Translations under genes and position numbers: made by a program | Assembly: GCA_045106815.1 (NCBI GenBank) | Contig: JBGCFG010000018.1 | Location: 120,999-184,998, forward strand | DNA length: 64,000 nucleotides | Source of the DNA: JAUIAI01 sp045106815 | GTDB lineage: Bacteria; Pseudomonadota; Gammaproteobacteria; Burkholderiales; Burkholderiaceae_E | Direction of reading: 5' to 3' | Shown here: positions 27,284 to 35,706 of the stretch, piece after piece | Layout: each line of letters begins with the position of its first letter | How positions within the stretch are numbered: position 1 is the stretch's first letter | The notes under the pieces: model-generated | What the model was told of the DNA's origin: nothing | What the model saw: the letters and a program-made list of their open reading frames with translations, nothing else | Database searches by the model: none

Positions 27284-27934
27284 ATGAAAGTTTCAGCTAA
27301 CCCACGGCAATTGCAGGGATCGAGTGCGAGCCGCCGCCTGCGCCGTGCCGGACGAGTTCCCGGCATTGTTTACGGCGCCGGTAAAGACGCCACTGCGATC
27401 GATATGGATCACAACACCTTGTTTCACGCCCTGCGCGTTGAAGCATTTCAGTCTTCCATTTTGGATATGGATATTGGCGGCAAAGCAGAGAAAGTCGTCC
27501 TGCGCGATGTTCAGTGGCATCCGTACAAGCGTCTCGTCATGCATGCCGACTTTCAGCGCGTGCTGGCCAATGAGAAGATGACGCTGTCAGTGCCGCTCCA
27601 CTTCAATGGCGAAGAAGATTCCCCAGCAGTCAAACTGAACAACGGCATCATCAACCACGTGATGACTGAAATTCAGGTGAGCTGCCTGCCAGCCGACCTG
27701 CCAGAGTACATCTCCATTGACATGTCCGAGGCAGATCTGGATACCTCAGTGCACGTCAGTGACCTCAAAATGCCTGCAAATGTTGAAGCCGTCGTCACCG
27801 AAGGGACTGACCCGGTCGTGGCAACTGTCTCGGTCAAAGTCGTCAAGGAAGAGCCTACCGACGATGTGGCTGCGCCTGAAGCTGACGCAGATGCGCCTGC
27901 AGACGATAAGCCCGCTGATGAAGGCGAGAGCTGA
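27284..27934 (+). CDS. rplY: 50S ribosomal protein L25, long (Ctc) form
   Basis: Binds 5S rRNA in the large subunit. The L25 domain (residues 1-90, SSASRRLRRAGRVPGIVYGAG) is followed by the TL5/Ctc C-terminal beta domain and an acidic Ala/Asp/Glu tail, giving 216 residues. GGAG precedes the ATG by 8 bases. In the usual prs-rplY-pth order. Confidence 0.97.
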   Translation: MKVSANPRQLQGSSASRRLRRAGRVPGIVYGAGKDATAIDMDHNTLFHALRVEAFQSSILDMDIGGKAEKVVLRDVQWHPYKRLVMHADFQRVLANEKMTLSVPLHFNGEEDSPAVKLNNGIINHVMTEIQVSCLPADLPEYISIDMSEADLDTSVHVSDLKMPANVEAVVTEGTDPVVATVSVKVVKEEPTDDVAAPEADADAPADDKPADEGES

Positions 27935-27967
27935 TCTCACCCCACCCTGCAATAAGCGCCCTTGCCA

Positions 27968-28585
27968 ATGGCTGACATTCGTCTGATTGTCGGCCTTGGC
28001 AATATCGGGGCGGCCTACGAAGCAACCCGGCATAACGCCGGGTTTTGGTTTGTGGATCTGCTTGCAGATGAATACCGGGCGAACCTGGCACTGGAAACCC
28101 GGTTTCGTGGCGCAGTCGCCAAAGCCAATATCGGTGGTCATAGCGTCTGGCTGCTTAAGCCCCATACGCTCATGAATCTGTCAGGTCAGGCGGTTGCCGC
28201 GCTTACCAACTTCTACAAGATCGCCCCCGACGAAATTCTCGTGGTCCACGATGAACTCGATATGCTGCCGGGCCAGGCCAAACTGAAAAAAGGTGGTGGT
28301 GTCGCCGGTCACAACGGACTGAAGGATATTCGCCAGCGTTGCGGTGGCGATAATTTCTGGCGCCTGCGCATTGGCATCGGTCACCCTCGAGAGCTCAACT
28401 CGCGTCAGCCCGTGGCTGACTTTGTTCTGCGCCCACCCAGTCAGGACGACACGAACGCCATAGAAGATGCGATGCGCGCCGCCCTGCCACTAGTGCCTCA
28501 AATGCTGGGAGAAGACATGCGCGAGGCCATGCAAAGCCTGCACCGTGCGGTGGGTAAACCCCCTGCAAAACCGGCCGCCTCCTAG
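27968..28585 (+). CDS. pth: Peptidyl-tRNA hydrolase (Pth)
   Basis: Recycles tRNA by cleaving peptidyl-tRNA released from stalled ribosomes. The catalytic His lies in TRHNAGFWFVD, with LLKPHTLMNLSGQAV and VVHDELDMLPGQAKLKKGGGVAGHNGLKDI conserved. The usual GLGNPG opening reads GLGNIG here. ATG at 27968 preferred over a TTG two codons upstream. About 205 residues. 33 bp after rplY. Confidence 0.96.
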   Translation: MADIRLIVGLGNIGAAYEATRHNAGFWFVDLLADEYRANLALETRFRGAVAKANIGGHSVWLLKPHTLMNLSGQAVAALTNFYKIAPDEILVVHDELDMLPGQAKLKKGGGVAGHNGLKDIRQRCGGDNFWRLRIGIGHPRELNSRQPVADFVLRPPSQDDTNAIEDAMRAALPLVPQMLGEDMREAMQSLHRAVGKPPAKPAAS

Positions 28586-28763
28586 TCAGGGCCAGGCCCT
28601 GCTGATTCAAACGCGCTGACAGCCTGTTGGGTGCCCACAACGCCGACCGGGCCAAACGCTCCCCTCCGCCCCATTGGATCGACCTTTCGCGCCTATTCGA
28701 GCCGTCGCGTGGCGGCGCGCTTGATATGCTTTGGTGAACTCCAAAAAAACGAGAACACAGACG

Positions 28764-29546
28764 ATGCAGGCGATGATTCTGGCGGGCGGCTTCGGCACTC
28801 GCATCAGCGAAGAAAGTACAGTTCGACCCAAACCCATGGTTGAGATTGGGGGGCGCCCGGTGCTTTGGCACATCATGAAGTCTTATGCCTCACACGGCAT
28901 CAATGACTTTGTGATTTGCTGTGGCTACAAGGGCCACATGATCAAAGAGTACTTTGCTAGCTATGCGCTGGGTATGTCGGACGTCACCGTTGATCTTCGC
29001 AACAATTCTGTCACGATGCATCAAACAGAGGCTGAGCCCTGGACCGTCACCCTGGTAGAAACCGGGCTGAACACGATGACTGGCGGCCGCATGAAGCGGG
29101 CCGCAAAATACCTCAATTCAAACGAGCCTTTTTGCTGCACCTATGGCGATGGCGTGACCAACGCCAACATCGGCGAAGCCATTGAGATGCACAAGCGGGA
29201 AGGTCGCCTGTCAACAGTCACCGCAGTGCAACCCCCGGGGCGCTTTGGTGCTTTTACCTTGCCCGCAGACAAAACCCTGGTGCCAAGCTTTCAGGAAAAA
29301 CCCAAAGGTGATGGTGCATGGATCAATGGCGGCTACTTCGTGCTCGATCCTCAGGTGATTGACTACATTGAAGGTGACGCAACGATTTGGGAACGCGAGC
29401 CCATGGAACGGCTCGCCGGAGAAGGCCAGATGACGGCCTACCGTCACACCGGCTTCTGGCAACCAATGGATACCTTGAGAGACAAACAGGTGCTAGAGGA
29501 ACTCTGGGCCGAAAACAAAGCGCCCTGGAAGTCCTGGCAGGATTAG
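28764..29546 (+). CDS. rfbF: Glucose-1-phosphate cytidylyltransferase (RfbF)
   Basis: Makes CDP-glucose, precursor of CDP-linked dideoxyhexoses in O-antigens. Starts MQAMILAGGFGTRISEEST, with RPKPMVEIGGRPVLWHIMK; TYGDGVTNANI; FQEKPKGDGAWINGGYFV; and HTGFWQPMDTLRDK, all typical. The ATG at 28764 matches the family opening; the frame is open 11 codons further upstream. 260 residues. It is an orphan here: no CDP-glucose 4,6-dehydratase is adjacent. Confidence 0.95.
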   Translation: MQAMILAGGFGTRISEESTVRPKPMVEIGGRPVLWHIMKSYASHGINDFVICCGYKGHMIKEYFASYALGMSDVTVDLRNNSVTMHQTEAEPWTVTLVETGLNTMTGGRMKRAAKYLNSNEPFCCTYGDGVTNANIGEAIEMHKREGRLSTVTAVQPPGRFGAFTLPADKTLVPSFQEKPKGDGAWINGGYFVLDPQVIDYIEGDATIWEREPMERLAGEGQMTAYRHTGFWQPMDTLRDKQVLEELWAENKAPWKSWQD

Positions 29547-29559
29547 CCAGATCAAAGGC

Positions 29560-29595
29560 AGACCAGTAGAGCCGGGGCAAACACTCTACTGGTCT
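29560..29595. terminator. Hairpin between the convergent rfbF and DUF1593 genes
   Basis: Perfect 12-bp stem (AGACCAGTAGAG/CTCTACTGGTCT) with a 12-base loop between the two convergent stop codons. It can serve both strands, though neither side has a clear U-tract. Confidence 0.65.
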
Positions 29596-29600
29596 AAGGC

Positions 29601-32042
29601 CTAACGCGGCGCCACAGTCATATCGTCAAGGTAAAGCGAACCGCGGGATGCGTTCCAGCCAAACACTTGTACGTAGCGCGCATTGCCAGGCACCTGAAAT
29701 TCGAGCTCGCGGCGGCTGTAAGTTGCCCCAAATGCACTCGACTTTTCCTCCCGGCCAATTTGCTGATACGCACTGTCATAAAACTTGATGCCAATCGTTG
29801 CGCCCGCGCCATTGGTCGCTTTACCCCATGCCGCAAACTGGTAACGCTGACCCGGCTGAACCGTCAGCACATTGGTACCCCCGCCGTTACCAGGCAGCAC
29901 TCTCACCGCCCAATCACCACTGCGCGCGTTGCCATCATTGGTGGCATAAAAGCTACCCCACGCCCGCCAGGGTTCTATCGACCGGTTCTCAAAGTCGCTA
30001 CTAAGCAGCACACTGCTACCCGCCGGCGTCGGCGTATCACTCGGCTGCTCCGGTGATTGATTCGCTTGCGCAGTACCGCCCACCTGATCAACCAGTGAGA
30101 AGTCGTCCACAAACGCTTGCCCGTTCGACGCATTCCATGCGAACAACTGCGCATAAGCAGCATTGTCCGGCAGCGTGAATTGCAGCACGCGACGTTCGTA
30201 GTTGGCTGAGAAAGACGGCGCTGTTACGGTTGCGCCAATTTGGTTAAACGACGAATCGAAGAACTTGTAGCCAATCCGCGCCTGGCCGGCAGTGGCCTTA
30301 CCCCATGCCGAGTACTCATACTCGCCGCCCTGTTTGACGCTCGTAATGTTCGCGCCACCACCACTGGCAGGCCCAATGCGAGCAGCCCAGGAACCGGTCC
30401 GGGCATTGCCTTGCTGGATCGCAAAAGCACCCCATGCCTGCCAGGGTTGCCGACGGCCATCTTCAAAACCAGCGTTGTTCAGTAAGTTTTCGCCCTGAGC
30501 ACCGGTTGCCGGTGGTGGGTCGTCAACGACGGGTTCAGCCGGCGCAGGTGCAGGTACTGGCGCGGGCTGCGCGGGCGGCGCCGGATTTGCATCAGCATTG
30601 CCAGTCACACTCAAGATGACTCGCTGGTAGCGCTTCATCGGATGACCAACGCCGTTATCCTTGACTTCGGCAATGACATGAATCTCTTTGCCAAGCGCGT
30701 CGCCAGGAATCGTGATGCGGGCATTGGCTGACGTGTTGGCGGCAATGTCGATTGCACGTCGCGTATAAGGCTTATCCCCCGCCTCACGATAGTGATACCA
30801 ACGATAACTCAGCGCATTGCCGTCTGGGTCACTGGCTGTCACCCCCAGATTAACTGTTTGCCCCGGCGCGACCTGCCGGCGGTTACCACCAGTAACCGCC
30901 GAGATTGTCGGCGGGTGATTGGCCTGGCCATAGTTACTGTGCAGCGCCCAATCCATGCGCGCTGCGAAATCGCTTTGCAGATCAAAGACCCACCGCCAGA
31001 AACCTTTGCCTCGATTACCGTCGTCGTAGGCATCGGCCCAAAACTGAGTCCCCACTGGGCGCATGCGGCCGCCCCAACCTCCCCAGGTTGGATTTTCAAA
31101 CGCGCGAAGGCCGTTATTCAACACATGAAAGAACGCCAGGGAGTCACCCTCTGAGTCGACGAAGTTATACAAATTGCCCAGCGGGCCATGACCGCGAACA
31201 TTGCTCCCGTACCAACTGCTCTGATAGATATAGTTCTCTGCATGAGGGTTGGTCGCATCGGCAAGCGGGCCACCTGAGCGCCCTTGCAAGCGACCTGGTC
31301 CATAGCCATCGCCCTTATAGGCAAACAGCCAGGGCTGTGCGATTGGTTGAACGATCTGCAGGCTCGGGAAATTACGCTGCAACCACTCGGAATTACGCCC
31401 GGTTAGGCCATAGTAGGGCCCGCCATAAGGCGTTGGATCTTCCTGCTCAACAACCGCATAAATGCGGGCCTTTGCCAACGCGTTGTTCAATTGAGCAGTG
31501 GAATACGATGCCCGGATCCGGTAAAACGCCTGGGCGATGGTGCTCAGCCCACCCCACGCCTGCAGCCAGAGGCGGCGGCGATCACCGTCGATCAGTTTGC
31601 TGACAATCAGATTAGAGCCTTCGGTATCCCAACCCTCACCGACGGCACCGTTATCGTAGACATTGCCAAAGCCGCCACCAGGCGCTCCGAGGTTGCCGTT
31701 TTTGATGACCCCCCTGAGTTGGCCCGGTTCAGCCCAGCCCGAAGCGTGTCGCCGCAAATTTGGCAGTGTCTGCTCGTAGCGATCAATGGTCTGCTCAATC
31801 CAGCCGTTGCCACGGCGATGGTTCGCTACGGGCAATACGTCTCTGTGATGAAATTGGGAGTTGGTGTAGATCAACCCATCAATCTGTACGTCGTTTGCGT
31901 ACATCAGCAGCCTGACCAACGAAGCCCGGTCGTCGCCTTCTCCATCGGTAGTCACGATGATTCGCTCTTTCGCGAAACTTTGCAGACTCATCAACATGGC
32001 GCCTGCTATCAGCGCCCTTACAACCCACTGCCACTTACTCAT
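29601..32042 (-). CDS. Secreted DUF1593 (Sde182-like) protein with two C-terminal jelly-roll modules
   Basis: Exported protein of 813 residues with a short signal peptide (ALIAGAMLMSLQSFA). Residues about 26-370 form a nucleoside-hydrolase-like DUF1593 domain opening RIIVTTDGEGDDRASLVRLL and including WLQAWGGLSTIAQAF; a cadherin/Ig-like domain follows (NHPPTISAV to about 480, with ASDPDGNALSYRWYHY). After a Pro/Ala linker come two homologous modules (517-652 and 676-813) that both end in a WNAS motif and VDDF or LDDM. The family has been linked to plant polysaccharide degradation; the substrate is not known. Convergent with rfbF. Confidence 0.85.
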   Translation of the reverse strand: MSKWQWVVRALIAGAMLMSLQSFAKERIIVTTDGEGDDRASLVRLLMYANDVQIDGLIYTNSQFHHRDVLPVANHRRGNGWIEQTIDRYEQTLPNLRRHASGWAEPGQLRGVIKNGNLGAPGGGFGNVYDNGAVGEGWDTEGSNLIVSKLIDGDRRRLWLQAWGGLSTIAQAFYRIRASYSTAQLNNALAKARIYAVVEQEDPTPYGGPYYGLTGRNSEWLQRNFPSLQIVQPIAQPWLFAYKGDGYGPGRLQGRSGGPLADATNPHAENYIYQSSWYGSNVRGHGPLGNLYNFVDSEGDSLAFFHVLNNGLRAFENPTWGGWGGRMRPVGTQFWADAYDDGNRGKGFWRWVFDLQSDFAARMDWALHSNYGQANHPPTISAVTGGNRRQVAPGQTVNLGVTASDPDGNALSYRWYHYREAGDKPYTRRAIDIAANTSANARITIPGDALGKEIHVIAEVKDNGVGHPMKRYQRVILSVTGNADANPAPPAQPAPVPAPAPAEPVVDDPPPATGAQGENLLNNAGFEDGRRQPWQAWGAFAIQQGNARTGSWAARIGPASGGGANITSVKQGGEYEYSAWGKATAGQARIGYKFFDSSFNQIGATVTAPSFSANYERRVLQFTLPDNAAYAQLFAWNASNGQAFVDDFSLVDQVGGTAQANQSPEQPSDTPTPAGSSVLLSSDFENRSIEPWRAWGSFYATNDGNARSGDWAVRVLPGNGGGTNVLTVQPGQRYQFAAWGKATNGAGATIGIKFYDSAYQQIGREEKSSAFGATYSRRELEFQVPGNARYVQVFGWNASRGSLYLDDMTVAPR
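29604..30494 (-). repeat. Tandem duplication of the C-terminal jelly-roll module
   Basis: The two modules share the order (F/N)E...PW(Q/R)AWG.F, then NAR(T/S)G(S/D)WA(A/V)R, then GGG(A/T)N, AWGKAT, (G)IKF or GYKF with FYDS/FFDS, QIG, and WNAS. They are similar at protein level, but diverged. Confidence 0.75.
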
Positions 32043-32376
32043 TTACCGCGCTCCCCTGCCCTTGGCGTGTCAAGCCAGCACATCGCTGGCGCGGCACGAA
32101 TATCGCGGTTTTAAGTCAATCGAGTTGTAATATTTCTGCCGGGACTGTTGCGTCAAAATTCTTGACGTAACCCAAAGTAACTACTCAAATAGCGGTAGTC
32201 GATTTACTTGGCAGTGATTTCAGCCAATTTCTAGCGAGACACAACAAGTCACAAAAGACTGCCTAGACAGCAGAAACCCTGCCTCGCTAGGGGTTTGGCC
32301 TACTGGCGTAGCGCTCCCTGCCATTGGACGAAGGCCAGAACCAGAAGCCATTCGTCCAGATTCCAGACAAAGATAC
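32043..32376. other. Gap upstream of the DUF1593 gene with an inverted repeat
   Basis: 334 bases without a gene. It holds the inverted repeat at 32147-32171 (entered separately) and an AAACCC/GGGTTT hairpin near 32275-32298. Otherwise nothing recognisable. Confidence 0.6.
32147..32171. promoter_or_regulatory. Inverted repeat, candidate operator of the DUF1593 gene
   Basis: Arms GTTGCGTCAA (32147-32156) and TTGACGTAAC (32162-32171) pair over 10 positions with one G-T mismatch and a 5-base spacer. About 105 bp upstream of the DUF1593 start. Confidence 0.4.
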
Positions 32377-33009
32377 TTACCGCTGCACTACCTGACTTTT
32401 TGTAATGCGGTCCGCTTCGATGTCTGAAACGCGGCCATTTGCATCAAAGAAGACGGATATCTCAGCAAAACTGCTGCGCCAGAACCGCCAGCCCTCGGCC
32501 TGCATATCAGGGTTTTCGCTATGGACCGGCCAGCCAAGCGACATGATGACCTGATCACGGGTCATGCCTTTCATGATCTTGCCGCTATTGATCGCTTGTC
32601 TGATTTTGTCGGAGTACGCGCTCATCTCCTGACGCGGATCTTCACTGACCACGTAGCGAGCAGCGAATGCCTCGTTGCTCAAACCGCGGCTGTAATCGTT
32701 ACCAAGATATTGGGTCTTGGACTCCCCAGCCACTTCAATAGCAGCCCGATAGCGTCCGTAGCCGGTCAGCGTCACCGGCGTACCAACGGGAATAACTCGC
32801 TTGCCTGGTTCCTGGTAATTGATATCCGATATCCAGGACCCGTCGGTTCGCATGTTGCAACACAGATAGCCTTTCTTGACCGGTTCGGCGGCAGGTGCCC
32901 CATCAAGCGAGATCTTCTGACACGCAGACAACACCATCGCGCTGCCAGCCAATAAAACGCACGCCCAGCGGGTTAACCGGCGATGCGATTGATTCAATTC
33001 CCCTGTCAT
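32377..33009 (-). CDS. Lipoprotein with a BamE/SmpA-like C-terminus
   Basis: Envelope lipoprotein of 210 residues. AAGGAG precedes the ATG at 33009 by 7 bases and the signal runs to VLSAC (acylated Cys30). The C-terminal third, MKGMTRDQVIMSLGWPVHSENPD followed by WRFWRSSFAEISVFFDANGRV, matches the BamE/SmpA-like pattern (I..GMT..QV...LG.P and a strand with a hydrophobic F.F). The middle region contains a paired CC (YLCCNMRTDG). It is not BamE itself (too long). Function unknown. Confidence 0.75.
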   Translation of the reverse strand: MTGELNQSHRRLTRWACVLLAGSAMVLSACQKISLDGAPAAEPVKKGYLCCNMRTDGSWISDINYQEPGKRVIPVGTPVTLTGYGRYRAAIEVAGESKTQYLGNDYSRGLSNEAFAARYVVSEDPRQEMSAYSDKIRQAINSGKIMKGMTRDQVIMSLGWPVHSENPDMQAEGWRFWRSSFAEISVFFDANGRVSDIEADRITKSQVVQR

Positions 33010-33233
33010 GTTGACTCCTTGGTCTGTCTTGTTACGAGAATTTTTCTTCATCAACAAATTTACCGTAGCTCGCACCACAGGAATATGACCCGGAAGAATA
33101 AGTTCCGGCGCATCGTCTTGGCTGCGCAACAGGCCGCACTTTCAGAGTCACCCTGTCTTATTCAGTCTGATTAACCATTCACTGAAGAATTAATCAGGCA
33201 CACTGCTCAGGTCCGCACAACATCTGACAGCAA

Positions 33234-33245
33234 CACTGATCAGTG
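33234..33245. promoter_or_regulatory. Perfect palindrome upstream of mgtE
   Basis: CACTGATCAGTG, a 12-bp perfect palindrome, ends 52 bases before the mgtE ATG. Candidate regulator site; no known regulator is assigned. Confidence 0.4.
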
Positions 33246-33297
33246 GCGCTGGCCACCTCGACTCTCTCCCCTCCTCCATATTTTTGCTGAGACACGC

Positions 33298-34689
33298 ATG
33301 AGCGACCCCGTTCTACAACGGCCCGATGACACACTCGCTAAAAAAGCAGACGAGAGGCCGTGGGAAACGGTGACGCAATGGCTTGATCAAAACGAGCTTG
33401 ATCAAGTTGCCAAGTTGCTGGATGCAATGCCGCCAAGTGAGGCAGCCCGCACCCTTACGCACCTGAGTGAGGAGGACCGACACCGTGTCTTGAGCAGTGT
33501 GCCTGCCCAGATTGCTGCCGACCTAATTGAAGAGTTTCCAATTGAGTTTGGCGCAGAACTGGTTGACTCGCTCAGTAGTGAGCGGGCGGCAGACGTGCTT
33601 AACCAAATCACGTCCGACACCCGGGCCGATCTCATCGCTGAGTCAATTCACGCAGAAGAAATTTTTGCCGAGATGGACCCCAAGGCGGCAGCCGACCTGC
33701 GTGAATTGGCGAGCTACGAGCCAGATACGGCGGGTGGTCTGATGGTGGCCGACTCTCTGACGATTTCAGAAGAGCAAACTGTTGGGCGGCTACTGCTTCG
33801 GCTCGCTGGCGAAGACGGTGATGATGACCGCTATCTGGGCCAAAGCCCGTATATGGTCGACGGCAATAATCGCGTTGTCGGTTACGCCAGCCTTGCATCC
33901 CTTCTCAAGGCAAGCCGCAGCGCAAAACTCAAAGAGGTCATGAGCCCAGCCATGACCGTGCCGGCAGACCGGGACCTGGACAAACTACTTGATCTGTTTG
34001 ATAAGCATGACTTTCTGAGCATTCCCGTTTGCGACGACGACGGGCATATTCTGGGCATTGTGTCGCAGCACAATGTTGATGTAGCCGCGTTCGAACGGGC
34101 CGAGTCAGACAGCTATAAGCGTTCGGGCGTGGTGGGCGATGAACTGCGCTCGATGCCCCTTTGGCTACGCTCGCGCCGTCGCCTGGCATGGCTCACGGGC
34201 AATATCGGGCTCAATATTCTCGCGGCAAGTGTTATTGCAAGCTATGAGGCAACACTTGCAGCAGTCATCACCATTGCCGTGTTTTTGCCCATGGTGTCTG
34301 ACATGAGCGGTTGTTCTGGCAATCAGGCGGTGGCTGTCAGCCTGCGCGAGTTAGCGCTTGGCCTCATAAAGCCGGTTGATGCGTTTCGCGTGTGGCTAAA
34401 AGAAGTGAGCGTCGGGCTAATTAATGGTTGTGTGCTGGGTATTGTTCTTGGCATTGTGTGCTGGGCATGGAAAGGCAACCCCTACCTGGGACTCGTCATT
34501 GGCCTAGCGCTTGCCATCAATACAGTGCTGTCGGTATCGATTGGCGGTGTCATTCCGTTGTTACTCAAAAAATTCAATCAAGATCCGGCTGTGGCCAGCG
34601 GGCCCCTGCTCACCACCGTGACCGACATGGCTGGATTTTTTTTCGTACTTAGCCTTGCCACGGCGTTTATGCCTTTGCTACAGCAGTAG
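33298..34689 (+). CDS. mgtE: Magnesium transporter MgtE
   Basis: Mg2+ channel of the inner membrane, gated by cytosolic Mg2+. It has the N-terminal MgtE superhelical domain (LDAMPPSEAARTLTHLSEEDR...), then two CBS domains (from GGLMVADSLTI; second with VMSPAMTVPADRDL), then five C-terminal helices including the signature PMVSDMSGCSGNQAVAVS and FFFVLSLATAF. 463 residues is normal. ATG at 33298. Convergent with the 5'-nucleotidase gene. Confidence 0.94.
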   Translation: MSDPVLQRPDDTLAKKADERPWETVTQWLDQNELDQVAKLLDAMPPSEAARTLTHLSEEDRHRVLSSVPAQIAADLIEEFPIEFGAELVDSLSSERAADVLNQITSDTRADLIAESIHAEEIFAEMDPKAAADLRELASYEPDTAGGLMVADSLTISEEQTVGRLLLRLAGEDGDDDRYLGQSPYMVDGNNRVVGYASLASLLKASRSAKLKEVMSPAMTVPADRDLDKLLDLFDKHDFLSIPVCDDDGHILGIVSQHNVDVAAFERAESDSYKRSGVVGDELRSMPLWLRSRRRLAWLTGNIGLNILAASVIASYEATLAAVITIAVFLPMVSDMSGCSGNQAVAVSLRELALGLIKPVDAFRVWLKEVSVGLINGCVLGIVLGIVCWAWKGNPYLGLVIGLALAINTVLSVSIGGVIPLLLKKFNQDPAVASGPLLTTVTDMAGFFFVLSLATAFMPLLQQ

Positions 34690-34716
34690 ACAAGCGCAAG
34701 AAAGCTAATGACAACG

Positions 34717-35631
34717 TCAAGACGATGAGGCCACGCCAGACACAACGTGGCCCGTTGGCCCGGCTAAGGCGCCCGATTCGCAATGGCCAGTCTGATCATC
34801 GAAAAAGAAGTCAGGCTCAAATGCACTGAGAAACGGCCCTTTAGACAAGCCACCCAAAAACATTGCCTCGTCCACTTCAATGCCCCAGTGGTCAAGCGTG
34901 CGAATTGCGCGTTCATGAGCAGGGGCACTGCGGGCGGTAACCAAAGCCGTGCGAATTTTCATGGGGCTAGCCGCCTCACTTCGCCGTAACAAATGCAACG
35001 CCTCAAGCAAAGGCTTGAACGGGCCGGGCGGCAAAGGCGACGCAACATTGGCACTCTCCCATGCCTGAAATGCATCCAGCCCGTCACGCTGAAACACTTG
35101 CTCAGACTCGTCCGAAAACAGCACCGCATCTCCGTCGAATGCGATTCTGATTTCATCCGGATGGGATTCAGAGGCCTGCACTGATTCAGGAAACACCCGG
35201 GCCGCCGGAAAGCCTCTTGCAATGGCTTCACTGACATCAGCTTCATTGGCTGACAAAAAGAGTTTTGCGTTCAGTGGCACCAGGTAGGGCCACGGGTTAC
35301 GGCCGCGTGTAAAGACCCCTCTTTGCAATCGCAGACCGGCCTTATCCGCCGAGCGAAACACACGTAACCCACTAACGGGATCATTGCGCGACACCACAAC
35401 CACCTCAACCCGGCGCTCAGCATCAGGTAGATCGGCCGGGTCAAACGCGAGGAGCTTGCGCACAAGCGCATAGGCCACCCCCGGACGCGCGGGCGCATCA
35501 AGGCGCTCGCGCTGCAAGGCCATATAAGCATGGTCATCATCGCGCTCAAAAACCGTGTTCTCTTCCTCAAAGTCGAACACAGCACGCGATGAAATCGCCA
35601 CCACTAGCTTGCCGTCTAAAGAAACTGCCAT
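34717..35631 (-). CDS. 5'-nucleotidase (cytosolic cN-I-like, PF06189 type)
   Basis: Predicted cytosolic 5'-nucleotidase, dephosphorylating nucleoside monophosphates. Characteristic segments are LVVAISSRAVFDFEEEN near the N-terminus, NAKLFLSANEADVSEAI, IRIAFDGDAVLFSDESE (a HAD-type aspartate motif), LVTARSAPAHERAIRTL, and near the C-terminus DEAMFLGGLSKGPFLSAFEPDFFFDDQ. 304 residues is standard. Divergent from the Pta-like gene with 75 bp between starts. Confidence 0.87.
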   Translation of the reverse strand: MAVSLDGKLVVAISSRAVFDFEEENTVFERDDDHAYMALQRERLDAPARPGVAYALVRKLLAFDPADLPDAERRVEVVVVSRNDPVSGLRVFRSADKAGLRLQRGVFTRGRNPWPYLVPLNAKLFLSANEADVSEAIARGFPAARVFPESVQASESHPDEIRIAFDGDAVLFSDESEQVFQRDGLDAFQAWESANVASPLPPGPFKPLLEALHLLRRSEAASPMKIRTALVTARSAPAHERAIRTLDHWGIEVDEAMFLGGLSKGPFLSAFEPDFFFDDQTGHCESGALAGPTGHVVSGVASSS

Positions 35632-35706
35632 CCGCTCGGTCCGTACTCAATCCAAACATGGATAATCCACCTATCGTAACCGCTCGCCTCACCTCGGGAG
35701 ATCCCT

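Noticed and set aside
30905..31603. Long open frame on the plus strand
   Set aside because: It is the antisense of the DUF1593 gene and its product is rich in Arg, His and Ser, with no domain-like pattern.
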